A stretch of 33,787 nucleotides of DNA from a virus. Shown here piece by piece: positions 23,644-31,827 of the stretch; the first letter of the stretch is position 1, and each line of letters begins with the position of its first letter. The notes under the pieces were generated by a model. It was not told the DNA's origin, did no database searches, and saw nothing but the letters and a program-made list of their open reading frames with translations. The stretch lies in IMG/VR virus record IMGVR_UViG_3300023179_000305, positions 1 through 33,787 of that record; one strand, given 5' to 3'. The position numbers and the translations under genes are program-made.

Positions 23644-25301
23644 TTTTTTAAACTTCTTAATATAATCAAAGATCCTAAACTCATTAGAATCAAAATGCTA
23701 GATGATGGTTCTGGAATTACCATAACTGTACCATCTATTATAAAGTTATTTACATCCCATCTTAAATTCGTATTTGCTGTATCTAAATCTGGCAATGCGT
23801 TTAACAAAGTATTATTATCAAAATTAGAACTATCTAATGTACTCCAATTAAATAAATCGTAAGTATCATTTAACTGAAAAGTATAATTATTATATATGCT
23901 AAAATTCCAAGTAGTATTTAATCCTAATTTTAAAAGATTTGTAACATCAATAGCATCATAAGTTATACCTCTACTAGTGGATGCTCCTAATTCAAAAATA
24001 AGATTACCATTACTGGCATCCAAGATATTCATAGATAAAAGTCCAGGACTATTTCCTGGTGATAAAGTGCCACCTTGTAGAATTACTGATTGTAAAGAAC
24101 CAGAGCCTTTTAATACTGAACCTGTAGTAACTATAGTATTAGAACTCATTAAAGATCCATTTACTATTAAAGTACCACTATTTACATATGTTGTTCCTGT
24201 ATATGTATTATTAGCTTGAAGTAATAAGGTGCCATTACCATTCTTATTAAGATCACCAACGCCAGTAATTACTTTACTAACCCAAACTTCTTTATTTGAG
24301 GTATCAATAGTGCCTCCACCAGATTTAATTTCTACTGTATCCGCTGTAATGAAATCTGTATTATTATCTCTAGCTTGTAGAGTACCTCCGTTAAAGTTAA
24401 ACACCCCAGTAGTTTCTGCTTTCGTATCAACTACGCCATAGGCTAGTAAATTTCCTCCATTCAAATTATAAATTCCTTTTTGTAAGAAAATATAATCTAC
24501 ATTAACTGTACCTCCACTTTGGTTTACCTCTCCACGTCCAGTCCAAGTTAAATCAGCCGCATCTCCAACTACAATTCCGCCAAAATTTTGATTCCAAGTA
24601 CCTCCTGTTATATTAAGAGTACCATTACCCCAACCTCCAACCGCAGTATATTGTGAGGCATTAACTACTCCTGTACCGCCTAAATTTAAAACGCCAGTGC
24701 CTGTACCATAATCAGCGATTCTAAATGATCCCCAAGAATTACCCGTAGCATTAAATGTACCCCCATTAATATTGACTGTTCCTGTCGCACCTTCTAAACC
24801 AATAAATGTTGCTGCACGACTTTCAAATATGCCCCCATTTAAGTTAAATACGCCCACTCCTATAGAAGATGTTCCTGGGTTTGTCCATCCCACGGCTAGA
24901 TCACCTGTAGAATATGAACCATCATTAATATTAAAGACTTGATTTCCAGCTTTTCCTACCGTGGTCCAGAATTCAACTCTTGTAGTTCCTCCTGTTTGTA
25001 AATATTCACCCACATGCCAGTTTTCCCATCCCATGATTAATTCCTTAGGATTAAAATTTCCTCCTGAATTAACTAGTAAGGTACCATCAAATATATAAGC
25101 GTTATTATTAGGACCAGGAATTCCATTTGGTAAACTACCATCTATAGGAATCCATTTAGAAGAATCGTTATAATTATTTGTTGAATTGGGATTAATCCAG
25201 AGAGCAAATGGTTCTGAATATACATTACCACTAAATAAAAAAACCGCAATTAAAGTTGCGGCTGTATTCTTTAATAACCTTTTAAATAGGTTTGTTTTCA
25301 T
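23640..25301 (-). CDS. PEP-CTERM surface protein with beta repeats (553 residues)
   Basis: A signal peptide (residues about 1-29) is followed by a series of NLNGG, VNINGGT and LNITGGT repeats (residues about 140-330) typical of beta-helix surface proteins. One autotransporter-type repeat follows, GTLLLQANNTYTGTTYVNSG (about 358-377). The region from about 400 to the end is shared with the 893-residue paralogue: LSPGNSPG, GASTSRGITYDAIDV, LNDTYDLFNW. The C-terminus is a PEP-CTERM signal (IPEPSS, PEP at 530-532, hydrophobic helix, LRSLKK). AAGGAG lies upstream of the ATG. It is made just before its paralogue and just after a membrane cysteine peptidase candidate. Confidence 0.88.
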   Translation of the reverse strand: MKTNLFKRLLKNTAATLIAVFLFSGNVYSEPFALWINPNSTNNYNDSSKWIPIDGSLPNGIPGPNNNAYIFDGTLLVNSGGNFNPKELIMGWENWHVGEYLQTGGTTRVEFWTTVGKAGNQVFNINDGSYSTGDLAVGWTNPGTSSIGVGVFNLNGGIFESRAATFIGLEGATGTVNINGGTFNATGNSWGSFRIADYGTGTGVLNLGGTGVVNASQYTAVGGWGNGTLNITGGTWNQNFGGIVVGDAADLTWTGRGEVNQSGGTVNVDYIFLQKGIYNLNGGNLLAYGVVDTKAETTGVFNFNGGTLQARDNNTDFITADTVEIKSGGGTIDTSNKEVWVSKVITGVGDLNKNGNGTLLLQANNTYTGTTYVNSGTLIVNGSLMSSNTIVTTGSVLKGSGSLQSVILQGGTLSPGNSPGLLSMNILDASNGNLIFELGASTSRGITYDAIDVTNLLKLGLNTTWNFSIYNNYTFQLNDTYDLFNWSTLDSSNFDNNTLLNALPDLDTANTNLRWDVNNFIIDGTVMVIPEPSSSILILMSLGSLIILRSLKK

Positions 25302-25307
25302 AATTTT

Positions 25308-25871
25308 TTACTCCTTTTTGAGTTCATCTAAATGAATAGACACCTCTGGTTTAATTTCGTTCATCTTTTTTTCTTTAAGTCTTTGAACATATATCCAATC
25401 ATCCGCAAAGAAGTCCTCTTTAACTATTATACCGTAAGTTTTGGTAATATATAATTTAATTTTTTCTTGATACTCTTCTCTATTTCCAACAGAACCAATA
25501 GGCATGGTTCCCCAATTCGGATCATACATCCACAATGAATTTCCATATTCAAATATTGTGACTGCATGACCGATTATCATATCTGGATCATCTTTATAAG
25601 AATATACAAAACAATATATTGTATTCCAAACATCTGTATGAGTTTTAAGATAAAAATTACATTTAGAAGCCCAAATTAAAGAATCAACAAAACATGAATT
25701 AGGTATATTTGTTACAGATGTATAGTTTTTAAAATTAAATCCCCATTTAAAAAACAACCACCAAGATATTATTACTGCAAGTCCAACTAATATTAGTTTA
25801 GATTTTTTAAAAACTTTTTTAATTCTTTTTCTTATAGTCTTCAAGACAAGACTTAAATTTAGTTTTATCAT
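25308..25871 (-). CDS. Membrane-anchored putative papain-like cysteine peptidase
   Basis: A 187-residue protein with a basic N-terminus (RKRIKKVFKKSK), one membrane anchor (about residues 27-45) and an exported domain. Numbering from the GTG one codon upstream, Cys61 lies in IPNSCFVDSL, His103 in GHAVTIFEYG and Asp118 in WMYDPNWG. Cys ... GHA ... YDPNWG is the usual order of the Cys-His-Asp/Asn triad in papain-like and C39-like peptidases. The ATG at 25871 overlaps the upstream gene by 53 bases. It ends six bases before the first PEP-CTERM gene, suggesting a role in processing or anchoring those proteins. It is not an exosortase (those have several membrane helices). Peptidase activity is inferred. 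Confidence 0.6.
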   Translation of the reverse strand: MIKLNLSLVLKTIRKRIKKVFKKSKLILVGLAVIISWWLFFKWGFNFKNYTSVTNIPNSCFVDSLIWASKCNFYLKTHTDVWNTIYCFVYSYKDDPDMIIGHAVTIFEYGNSLWMYDPNWGTMPIGSVGNREEYQEKIKLYITKTYGIIVKEDFFADDWIYVQRLKEKKMNEIKPEVSIHLDELKKE

Positions 25872-27129
25872 CACCTTGTTTTGTAGTGATGCATCGTTTT
25901 AGAAATTCATTAAATTTTTGGCCTTCTGTAACCATCATTTTTTTGTATTCTTCATCTTCTTCGTATCCACATTCCGAGGCTTTATTTTGGCAATATTGTT
26001 TTTGACTAAAGCCTTTTGGATTTTTGCAATCAATGCTTCTTTTATATTTTATGCTCCATTTTGCTTCAATCTTTTCTAATTGAATTTCTGTTTTACCGAG
26101 CATATCGCCTTTTTTCCAAGTAGCACCATCATTTGTAGCTTCGTAGATAACTGCGTATCCCATATCTTCTGGAAGTTCACGAATTTCTTTTACTATACCT
26201 TCGCTACCATGATGTTTACATTTGGCATTAACATTTTTAACTTTATCACCGATTTTAAATATTGTTGAACCTTCCATCTCTTCCATTTCTTCGACTTCTT
26301 CGTTTTCTTTATTGAACATAACGTAATTATGAATTGTAATCATATAATCTTCAGCAAGAATTGCCATTTGTTGTAAAAATGGTTCTGTAAGATTTTCTTT
26401 TACCATTGGGTCATTTAATTTATCTATTATATTTTTTGAATGTTGATATATAGAATTAATTGAGCCAACTATCATCCCATAGAAATCTTCTTTATAATCT
26501 TTATATTCGTCTTCAATATCTTCTACTTCTTCAACTTGAGCTAAAGATTTATCTTCTAAAAATACAACTTGATCAAATTCTGTTTCGCCATCCCATTCGT
26601 ATTCTTCATTTAAATAATCATTAGCTTGGGCTTTTTTAATAGCTTCTTGAGTTGGACGATCTTTTGAGCCTTCTGGCGCTGGGCGATAATTTTTACCCAT
26701 TCTTTTTTTCTTTTGTTGGATATTATGCCAAAGACCTTTGCTTTTTGCTTGAATATCTACTTCTAATAAAGATTCATTTTCACCATTTTCTGCAGAACCA
26801 CATCCAGGTTTACCACAAGATCCTTTCGTATATTGAGTAACAGACTTCCCAGCTTCCCACATTTTACAGCTCCAATACCTTGCTTTATATTTTGGGCCTG
26901 GATTATCATCACAAGAATGACGAGAGCGGAAAGCTTTGCGGCGAGCAGGATTGTCTCTTTTAATAGACATATTTGGATCACCAAATTTAACCATTACAAT
27001 ATTACCTTTATCATTCTTTACATAAACACCAAATTTTTTCTTACTTCCTTGAGGAAGACGAAATGGTTTATTTAATGGGGCTTTACCCTTCTTTGCTGCT
27101 TTTAATTGTTCTGTAAAATCTATTTCCAT
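25819..27129 (-). CDS. Multi-motif phage protein, probable head-assembly component
   Basis: A 436-residue mosaic of short motifs that I recall from proteins of many unrelated phages. The first is residues about 35-92: YVKNDKGNIVMVKFGDPNM, RDNPARRKAFRSRHSC, KARYWSCKMW. The second is residues about 133-165: GLWHNIQQKKKRMGK. A third is an acidic coiled-coil-like segment at about 195-295. A fourth is a small beta-barrel-like part at about 300-355 (FKIGDKVKNVN). The last is a cysteine motif near 370-395: CKNPKGFSQKQYCQNKASEC. Such proteins tend to lie in structural regions, so a head-assembly or maturation role is likely but unproven. No SD is seen. Confidence 0.55.
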   Translation of the reverse strand: MEIDFTEQLKAAKKGKAPLNKPFRLPQGSKKKFGVYVKNDKGNIVMVKFGDPNMSIKRDNPARRKAFRSRHSCDDNPGPKYKARYWSCKMWEAGKSVTQYTKGSCGKPGCGSAENGENESLLEVDIQAKSKGLWHNIQQKKKRMGKNYRPAPEGSKDRPTQEAIKKAQANDYLNEEYEWDGETEFDQVVFLEDKSLAQVEEVEDIEDEYKDYKEDFYGMIVGSINSIYQHSKNIIDKLNDPMVKENLTEPFLQQMAILAEDYMITIHNYVMFNKENEEVEEMEEMEGSTIFKIGDKVKNVNAKCKHHGSEGIVKEIRELPEDMGYAVIYEATNDGATWKKGDMLGKTEIQLEKIEAKWSIKYKRSIDCKNPKGFSQKQYCQNKASECGYEEDEEYKKMMVTEGQKFNEFLKRCITTKQGDDKTKFKSCLEDYKKKN

Positions 27130-27130
27130 A

Positions 27131-27745
27131 TTATATTAATGGAGTTTTATTAATATTCGTTCTCTCCCAAGCGATATATCTTGGATTTTGCGAATATACA
27201 TTAACATCTCCAATGTAAGATTCACTATTTAAACTTCCACCATCGCCAGCGTCTTGATATGTACAACCAGCTAATATGAAATTAAAACTAGAATCTGTTG
27301 CTGCGCTACTACCATATTTTACATAAAGTGTACCTGTTGATAAATTTTGTAAAAATAATTCTCTGCGATAGATGTTATAATTTAGGACTTTAGTATTCGA
27401 TGTTCCAATTGTATAATTACTAATACCAGTACTTTGCTCTGGAAAACTAGTTACTGAATCAAATTGCTGGCTGAGATCAGCTTGAAATACAATTGTTCCC
27501 TTAACTCCAGCTGGAAATGGATCTCCAGTTATAAAAAGTTTATTATTAATACTATCTGTATTTGTTTTAATCCCACTAATATAACTATTATTTATAAATC
27601 CAGAAACAACGACTCCTTGTGTTAAGATATCTTCTATATTATCTAGTTTAGTAAAATCTAATCCTTTAAATCCTGTAAATCCTGGCTCTTCTGTATAGAC
27701 TTCTACTACATTTTTATTAAAATTAGGATCGTAAATATTAGCCAT
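27131..27745 (-). CDS. Virion structural protein sharing N-terminal domain with neighbour
   Basis: A 204-residue protein. Its first about 95 residues (NIYDPNFNKNVVEVYTEEPG, LFITGDPFPAGVKGTIVFQA) are closely similar to the start of the 544-residue neighbour, implying a common attachment domain. The second half, with ELFLQNLSTGTLYVKYGSSA and YIGDVNVYSQNPRYIAWE, is a small beta-sandwich pattern found in other phage structural proteins. It is probably mounted on the virion through the shared domain. An AAGGTGTAAT element lies 10 bases before the ATG. Confidence 0.65.
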   Translation of the reverse strand: MANIYDPNFNKNVVEVYTEEPGFTGFKGLDFTKLDNIEDILTQGVVVSGFINNSYISGIKTNTDSINNKLFITGDPFPAGVKGTIVFQADLSQQFDSVTSFPEQSTGISNYTIGTSNTKVLNYNIYRRELFLQNLSTGTLYVKYGSSAATDSSFNFILAGCTYQDAGDGGSLNSESYIGDVNVYSQNPRYIAWERTNINKTPLI

Positions 27746-27755
27746 ATTAAATATA

Positions 27756-27765
27756 ATTACACCTT
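27756..27765 (-). promoter_or_regulatory. AAGGTGTAAT start element
   Basis: Minus-strand variant, 10 bases before the 27745 start. AAGG gives it partial SD resemblance. Confidence 0.6.
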
Positions 27766-27789
27766 AAAAATAAAAATATATATGATAAA

Positions 27790-29424
27790 TTATCTAGTTT
27801 CTCGCCATTGAATTGAGGCAAAAGTATTTGAAGGATACGTTGCTGTGCCAGCATTAATTCCTGATGCAACAAGTATAAATATATTACTATCATTACTATC
27901 TATATTTTGACTAATATAACCTCGTTTTGCACTTCCGATAGCTGCATTAGCTGTTTGACTTGCAAATTGGCCAGCGCCAATTCCACCAGCAATTACAAAA
28001 CCATCGTTTATCATTATCCCACTTGTATAATTTACGCTACTAGGATTTGCATTATAAAGTGCAACGCTTTGGTCATCTGCACTAACCCAAGTGCCACCAA
28101 TAACTGATCCAGTACTTGGTAAACGCCAAAATTCATAAACTATAGCTTCGTCTAATGTTGTTACATTTACATTAAGTGGTCTAACAACGCTTCTATTTGG
28201 TTTACCATAATAACCAGTCTTTAGTCCAATAGCTAATACTGGTACTTTTGATGTTCTTGGCACGGATACTGGATTATTATTTCTTACGCTAAAATCAACG
28301 CCTGCTTCATTATAACCACCTTCACTAATAACTGTAGCGCAAATTTGATCCATCTTATCTGTTCCGATTGCTGTAGAATAATTCCTGATTTCACAACGAA
28401 TTGGTAAATTTGGATTGCTCCAATAAACAGTTGGTTTATTATTGCTATTATAAAATTCGTGAGCTATTACTGCTTTACCATCATGTACAAATCCAGCTCT
28501 TACTCTTCCAACTCCTAACCATTGAAAATCTGCAGTAAATAATTGAGTTTTTGTTATATTTAAATTAAATTGTGAAGTTCCACTTCCATTGCACTTATCT
28601 GTGTTCCAATTAATTTGAGGAACTCTTTCATCGTATACATATCCAGAAATATTATTTCTTAAAACAAAAGATAAAGTGCCATCTCCACTTTGTTCAAAGA
28701 ATATACCATTATAATCATCAAAAAGACCAATTCTTTTATTTGTGCCAGCTCTATATCCCGTAAAATTAAAACTTTGAAAAGTTAATTGACTTTTTCCTGG
28801 CATATAGTGATGATACATTCTGCTTTGATGAATGGCGTAAGCATTTGATTCTGTTCCTACTGTGAGTATTGCCTTTGCTTGATTTATATCAAAAGTTACT
28901 GATGAATTAGTTCCATTTGTTTTAGTAAGAAGCTCTGTTTCTTCACCATAAACATGAGAATAGTCAGCGAGAGTAAATGGATTAGAAATTCTTTGACGAC
29001 CAAATGCATCAACATAAGCTGATTGAGCTGCAAAATTTGTTACATTAACATCTACTCCATCTGCTAAATTATTTTTTATTGCATTGATATTATTTCCAGC
29101 TCCGCCACTAATATCTACATTATCAAACTGAGATGTTAAATCAGCTTGAAATACAATTGTTCCCTGAACTCCAGCTGGAAATGGATCTCCAGTTATAAAA
29201 AGTTTACTATCAACACTATTTGTATCACTTTTTATTCCACTTAAAATTGAATTAGTAGTAATAAGATTAACGTCAAATCCAGAAATAACAACTCCTTCTC
29301 TTAGGATATCTTCTACATTATCTAATTTATTCCATTCTAATCCTTTATACCCTGTAAATCCTGGCTCTTCTGTATAAACTTCAACTACGTTCTTATTAAA
29401 ATTTTTATCGTAAATATTAGACAT
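27790..29424 (-). CDS. Virion structural protein, AFGRQR-type
   Basis: A 544-residue protein. Residues 1-100 repeat the N-terminal domain of the 27131-27745 protein. Residues about 135-405 hold a domain I recall from virion proteins of many large phages: DAFGRQRISNPFTLADYS, YHHYMPGKSQLTFQSF, NGIFFEQSGDGTLSFVLR, ADFQWLGVGRVRAGFV, NLPIRCEIRN, ICATVISEGG. A beta-rich C-terminal part follows. No enzyme motif is evident; it is likely a capsid- or tail-surface component. No SD and no AAGTGTAAT element were found upstream. Confidence 0.7.
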   Translation of the reverse strand: MSNIYDKNFNKNVVEVYTEEPGFTGYKGLEWNKLDNVEDILREGVVISGFDVNLITTNSILSGIKSDTNSVDSKLFITGDPFPAGVQGTIVFQADLTSQFDNVDISGGAGNNINAIKNNLADGVDVNVTNFAAQSAYVDAFGRQRISNPFTLADYSHVYGEETELLTKTNGTNSSVTFDINQAKAILTVGTESNAYAIHQSRMYHHYMPGKSQLTFQSFNFTGYRAGTNKRIGLFDDYNGIFFEQSGDGTLSFVLRNNISGYVYDERVPQINWNTDKCNGSGTSQFNLNITKTQLFTADFQWLGVGRVRAGFVHDGKAVIAHEFYNSNNKPTVYWSNPNLPIRCEIRNYSTAIGTDKMDQICATVISEGGYNEAGVDFSVRNNNPVSVPRTSKVPVLAIGLKTGYYGKPNRSVVRPLNVNVTTLDEAIVYEFWRLPSTGSVIGGTWVSADDQSVALYNANPSSVNYTSGIMINDGFVIAGGIGAGQFASQTANAAIGSAKRGYISQNIDSNDSNIFILVASGINAGTATYPSNTFASIQWRETR

Positions 29425-29429
29425 ATAAA

Positions 29430-29717
29430 TTAATTTGTATGATAAATAATAGAGACTAGTCCTGTTGTTTCTACATAAAGATCATCTACTCCACAATTTA
29501 CTGTTGCTGGAAGATTATAATTACCTGCTCCAACATATAATACTACTGCGCCAGATCCATTTCCTATTTTAAATGTACAATTTGCCGTGCAACTAACTCC
29601 AAGAAGATAAATATTTTTACCATCTCCTGGAGAACTTAAAATAACTCCATTTCCGCTTCTATTTGCAGATAGAGCTTCTGCTTCAAAGCCTGTATCTCTA
29701 AAAAAGTATTTGGCCAT
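29430..29717 (-). CDS. Small beta-sandwich virion protein
   Basis: A 95-residue protein with alternating hydrophobic beta strands and two small Cys pairs (VSCTANCTFKIGNGSG; Cys at about 75). The pattern GKNIYLLGVSC, VVLYVGAGNYNLP, GLVSIIYHT resembles small beta-sandwich proteins placed next to phage tail or fibre genes. It lies six bases upstream of the 544-residue virion protein gene. An AAAGTGTAAT element lies seven bases before the ATG. Likely structural; not otherwise identified. Confidence 0.6.
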   Translation of the reverse strand: MAKYFFRDTGFEAEALSANRSGNGVILSSPGDGKNIYLLGVSCTANCTFKIGNGSGAVVLYVGAGNYNLPATVNCGVDDLYVETTGLVSIIYHTN

Positions 29718-29724
29718 ATAAACT

Positions 29725-29734
29725 ATTACACTTT
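29725..29734 (-). promoter_or_regulatory. AAAGTGTAAT start element
   Basis: Minus-strand AAAGTGTAAT, seven bases before the 29717 start, overlapping the PhoH stop codon. Confidence 0.7.
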
Positions 29735-30461
29735 ATTTTTTGCGATCTAATTCTTCAAATTTTTCAATTATATAAGCTAAAATATCATTGCGCATAATAT
29801 CATCTGTACCAAATTTAAAAGTCATTATCCCTTTTTCGGAACTTTTTTTATCATCAAATAGATCATATATCTTTTCAAAACCACTATTTTTAATATCTGC
29901 TTGTCTAATGTCTCCAATTAGTATTAATTTACTAAATTTACCCATTCTGGTGGTAATTAATAATAAATCATGTATACTTAAATTTTGCGCTTCGTCGCAT
30001 ATAATATAACTAGCATTTATACTTAAGCCTCTAAGAAAACCTACTGGTAATCCTTTTACTCTTTCTTGCTTAAGAAGCATTTCTACTTGACCTTTGGGTA
30101 ACAATTCATTAAGTTTATCCATTAATGGTTGAAGATAAGGATCAAGTTTACTGTGAAGATCTCCTTTAAGAAATCCAAGATTATGAGAAGAGCTTTCTAC
30201 TGGATTACGAACATAAAATATTTCACCAATTTTTTTATTATTAATTGCATTTAAGGCTGCGTATACACTAAGTAAGCTTTTAGCTGTTCCTGCTGGGCCT
30301 TTGCAGAATACCATTTTAGTATTTTTATCTTGAAGTAATTGAATAAATTTTTTTTGATTTTCTGTCCATTGCAATTCACGAATATTTAAAAAACCTTCAA
30401 TTTTATCTCTTTGAGGAACAGGGACTGACTTATCTTCTTTTTGTTTATGTTTTTTAGACAT
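29733..30461 (-). CDS. phoH: PhoH-like ATPase
   Basis: A 242-residue P-loop ATPase. Walker A is GPAGTAKS at residues 55-62 and Walker B is IICDEAQN with Asp156-Glu157. Also visible are the PhoH-typical YVRNPVESS (83-91), LGFLKGDL (95-102) and the motif LILIGDIRQAD (sensor region). The Lys-rich first 20 residues are not part of the domain. PhoH-like proteins are common in large phages; roles in RNA metabolism or the phosphate-stress response have been proposed, but the phage function is not settled. A GGTGTAAT element lies 17 bases upstream, with an SD-like AGG nearer the start. Confidence 0.9.
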   Translation of the reverse strand: MSKKHKQKEDKSVPVPQRDKIEGFLNIRELQWTENQKKFIQLLQDKNTKMVFCKGPAGTAKSLLSVYAALNAINNKKIGEIFYVRNPVESSSHNLGFLKGDLHSKLDPYLQPLMDKLNELLPKGQVEMLLKQERVKGLPVGFLRGLSINASYIICDEAQNLSIHDLLLITTRMGKFSKLILIGDIRQADIKNSGFEKIYDLFDDKKSSEKGIMTFKFGTDDIMRNDILAYIIEKFEELDRKK

Positions 30462-30478
30462 TCTAACCTACTTATTTA

Positions 30479-30486
30479 ATTACACC
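30479..30486 (-). promoter_or_regulatory. GGTGTAAT element, distal copy
   Basis: Minus-strand GGTGTAAT variant, 17 bases before the phoH start. Confidence 0.4.
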
Positions 30487-30529
30487 CGTATTGTGTTAAT
30501 TTTAACTATTTTTAATTTTTATTAAAAAA

Positions 30530-30811
30530 TTAAACTAAAGCGTAACCTTTTTTAAACTTCAAATTTAGTTCAAAAGGATTTACTGCTAAACCATGATCAA
30601 ATCTTTTAATAAAATTTGCACCCTCTTTTGGCATAGGAGCAACAAACATTTTATTGTCTATTTTTAAAATTACTTGAGTTGGAAGAACTGATACTTCCTC
30701 TATATCTTTTCTCATTTTACTTTTAATTGCGCGAGCGATTGCACAATTTTGTGGATTTGCTTTCTCGCCTTCGAGAATATTTTTATTTGTTATTTTTAAT
30801 GTTCTTTTCAT
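30530..30811 (-). CDS. Small conserved phage-type protein of unknown function
   Basis: A 93-residue protein when started at 30811. The ATG four codons upstream (30823) is less likely, since its own GGAG serves as SD for the inner ATG. The N-terminal half has LKITNKNILEGEKANPQNCA followed by a basic helix. This order, with one Cys after a Pro-x-x-Cys-type turn, recurs in small phage and bacterial proteins I cannot name. The gene overlaps the end of the HiPIP-motif gene by 29 bases. Function is unknown. Confidence 0.6.
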   Translation of the reverse strand: MKRTLKITNKNILEGEKANPQNCAIARAIKSKMRKDIEEVSVLPTQVILKIDNKMFVAPMPKEGANFIKRFDHGLAVNPFELNLKFKKGYALV

Positions 30812-31184
30812 TCTTTTCTCCATTATTGTTTTTATAAACTACTTCAAATGCTTTGGCTTTTGAATTTAATAGTTTAAAAGCTGCTTCAGATTCTTTTCTT
30901 ATATCTTCTTCGCTTATAATCCAAAATTTACACCAACCTTCTGGATCTATTGCGCCTTGAATTAATTCGCATCTTGGAGCATTTCCTTCAAGATAATAAA
31001 ATACGCAATATTCGCATTCAAGATTTTTTTCTTTGAATGGATTTTGAGCTGCGCTTAAATATTGAATTCCATTTGGACCTAATCCACGATCAAAATATCC
31101 ATATGTCTGTAGATTAGTTATAATCTTAAGATAAAAATCTTTTTGCCTTTCATTAAGTTTTGGGAATATAAGTCCTTCGTTCAT
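30783..31184 (-). CDS. Protein with HiPIP-type four-cysteine signature
   Basis: A 133-residue protein. Four cysteines are at residues 57, 60, 72 and 85. The run CELIQGAIDPEGWCKFW (72-88) fits the high-potential iron-sulfur protein signature C-x(6,9)-[LIVM]-x3-G-[YW]-C-x2-[FYW] exactly, and the CxxC pair upstream completes a four-ligand set, so a [4Fe-4S] cluster is plausible. Real HiPIPs are exported electron carriers; this one has no signal peptide, so it would be cytoplasmic or in the virion. The C-terminal 40 residues are charged and Lys/Asn-rich. It overlaps the upstream gene by four bases. Zinc binding is the main alternative. Confidence 0.6.
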   Translation of the reverse strand: MNEGLIFPKLNERQKDFYLKIITNLQTYGYFDRGLGPNGIQYLSAAQNPFKEKNLECEYCVFYYLEGNAPRCELIQGAIDPEGWCKFWIISEEDIRKESEAAFKLLNSKAKAFEVVYKNNNGEKNEKNIKNNK

Positions 31185-31819
31185 TTTATTTCATTTACAC
31201 CATATTCATAGTTATCAGAATCTTCTGTCACCCATTTAGGGCAGTTCTCAACGCTATAGATCTGACTATTAACTTTTCGTTCAATTAGATTTTGACCTTG
31301 TTTTGTAACAAAATTTGGATCATATAATCTCAATCTATTATTAGGTTGGATAGCAAAATTACCATTATCTAGTTGAAGTACATGTCCACATTTATGTTGT
31401 CCTGGACTTTCGCTAAATCCAAAGTTGAGTTCATTAAAATCACTATGCGCCCAATCTAATGTAAAAAGATAAGTTCCAAAATATTCTTTACCATTACGAG
31501 AAAGGAATTTTAATTTTTTATTTTGAAATACTGAAAATTTAGTAACTGCAATATGATAACTAAAACTATCCCAAAGTTCTAATTCATGAAGATCTTGTTC
31601 TGGTATTCCTTCTTTTATACAGAAGGCGCTAATTGGAGCATGCCACCAAATCCCACCATCTTCCATAATAAAATTAAAAAGAGGAACTTGAGATGGTAAA
31701 GATGTTACTCCAAAGATTAAAACTGGAAAATATTTATCGTGAGAATCTTGTTGATTTCTTAGATAATTGCCTCTTACGTAGCATTCGATAGGAGGAATAT
31801 TTGCATTAAGAAAAGGCAT
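31181..31819 (-). CDS. Conserved phage protein of unknown function
   Basis: A 212-residue protein opening with MPFLNANIPPIECYVRGNYL. It has aromatic-rich segments, GIWWHAPISAFCIKEGIP (about 56-73) and LWDSFSYHIAVTKF (82-95), and an HKCGHVLQLDNGNFAIQPNN stretch (about 142-161) where His and Cys residues could bind metal. I recall very similar N-termini in proteins of other large phages, but no function is known to me. First gene of a short leftward operon with the HiPIP-motif gene. A TAGTGTAAA element lies eight bases before the ATG and is mirrored by one for the plus-strand gene. Confidence 0.65.
   Translation of the reverse strand: MPFLNANIPPIECYVRGNYLRNQQDSHDKYFPVLIFGVTSLPSQVPLFNFIMEDGGIWWHAPISAFCIKEGIPEQDLHELELWDSFSYHIAVTKFSVFQNKKLKFLSRNGKEYFGTYLFTLDWAHSDFNELNFGFSESPGQHKCGHVLQLDNGNFAIQPNNRLRLYDPNFVTKQGQNLIERKVNSQIYSVENCPKWVTEDSDNYEYGVNEIK
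31193..31201 (-). promoter_or_regulatory. GGTGTAAAT start element inside upstream gene end
   Basis: Minus-strand variant GGTGTAAAT, eight bases before the 31184 start. It lies within the last codons of the upstream gene. Confidence 0.4.
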
Positions 31820-31827
31820 TTTTAATT

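Noticed and set aside
21554-24441. Several plus-strand, proline/valine-rich open frames opposite the PEP-CTERM genes
   Set aside because: They are antisense images of Gly/Asn/Thr-rich repeats, have no start signals, and overlap well-supported genes completely.
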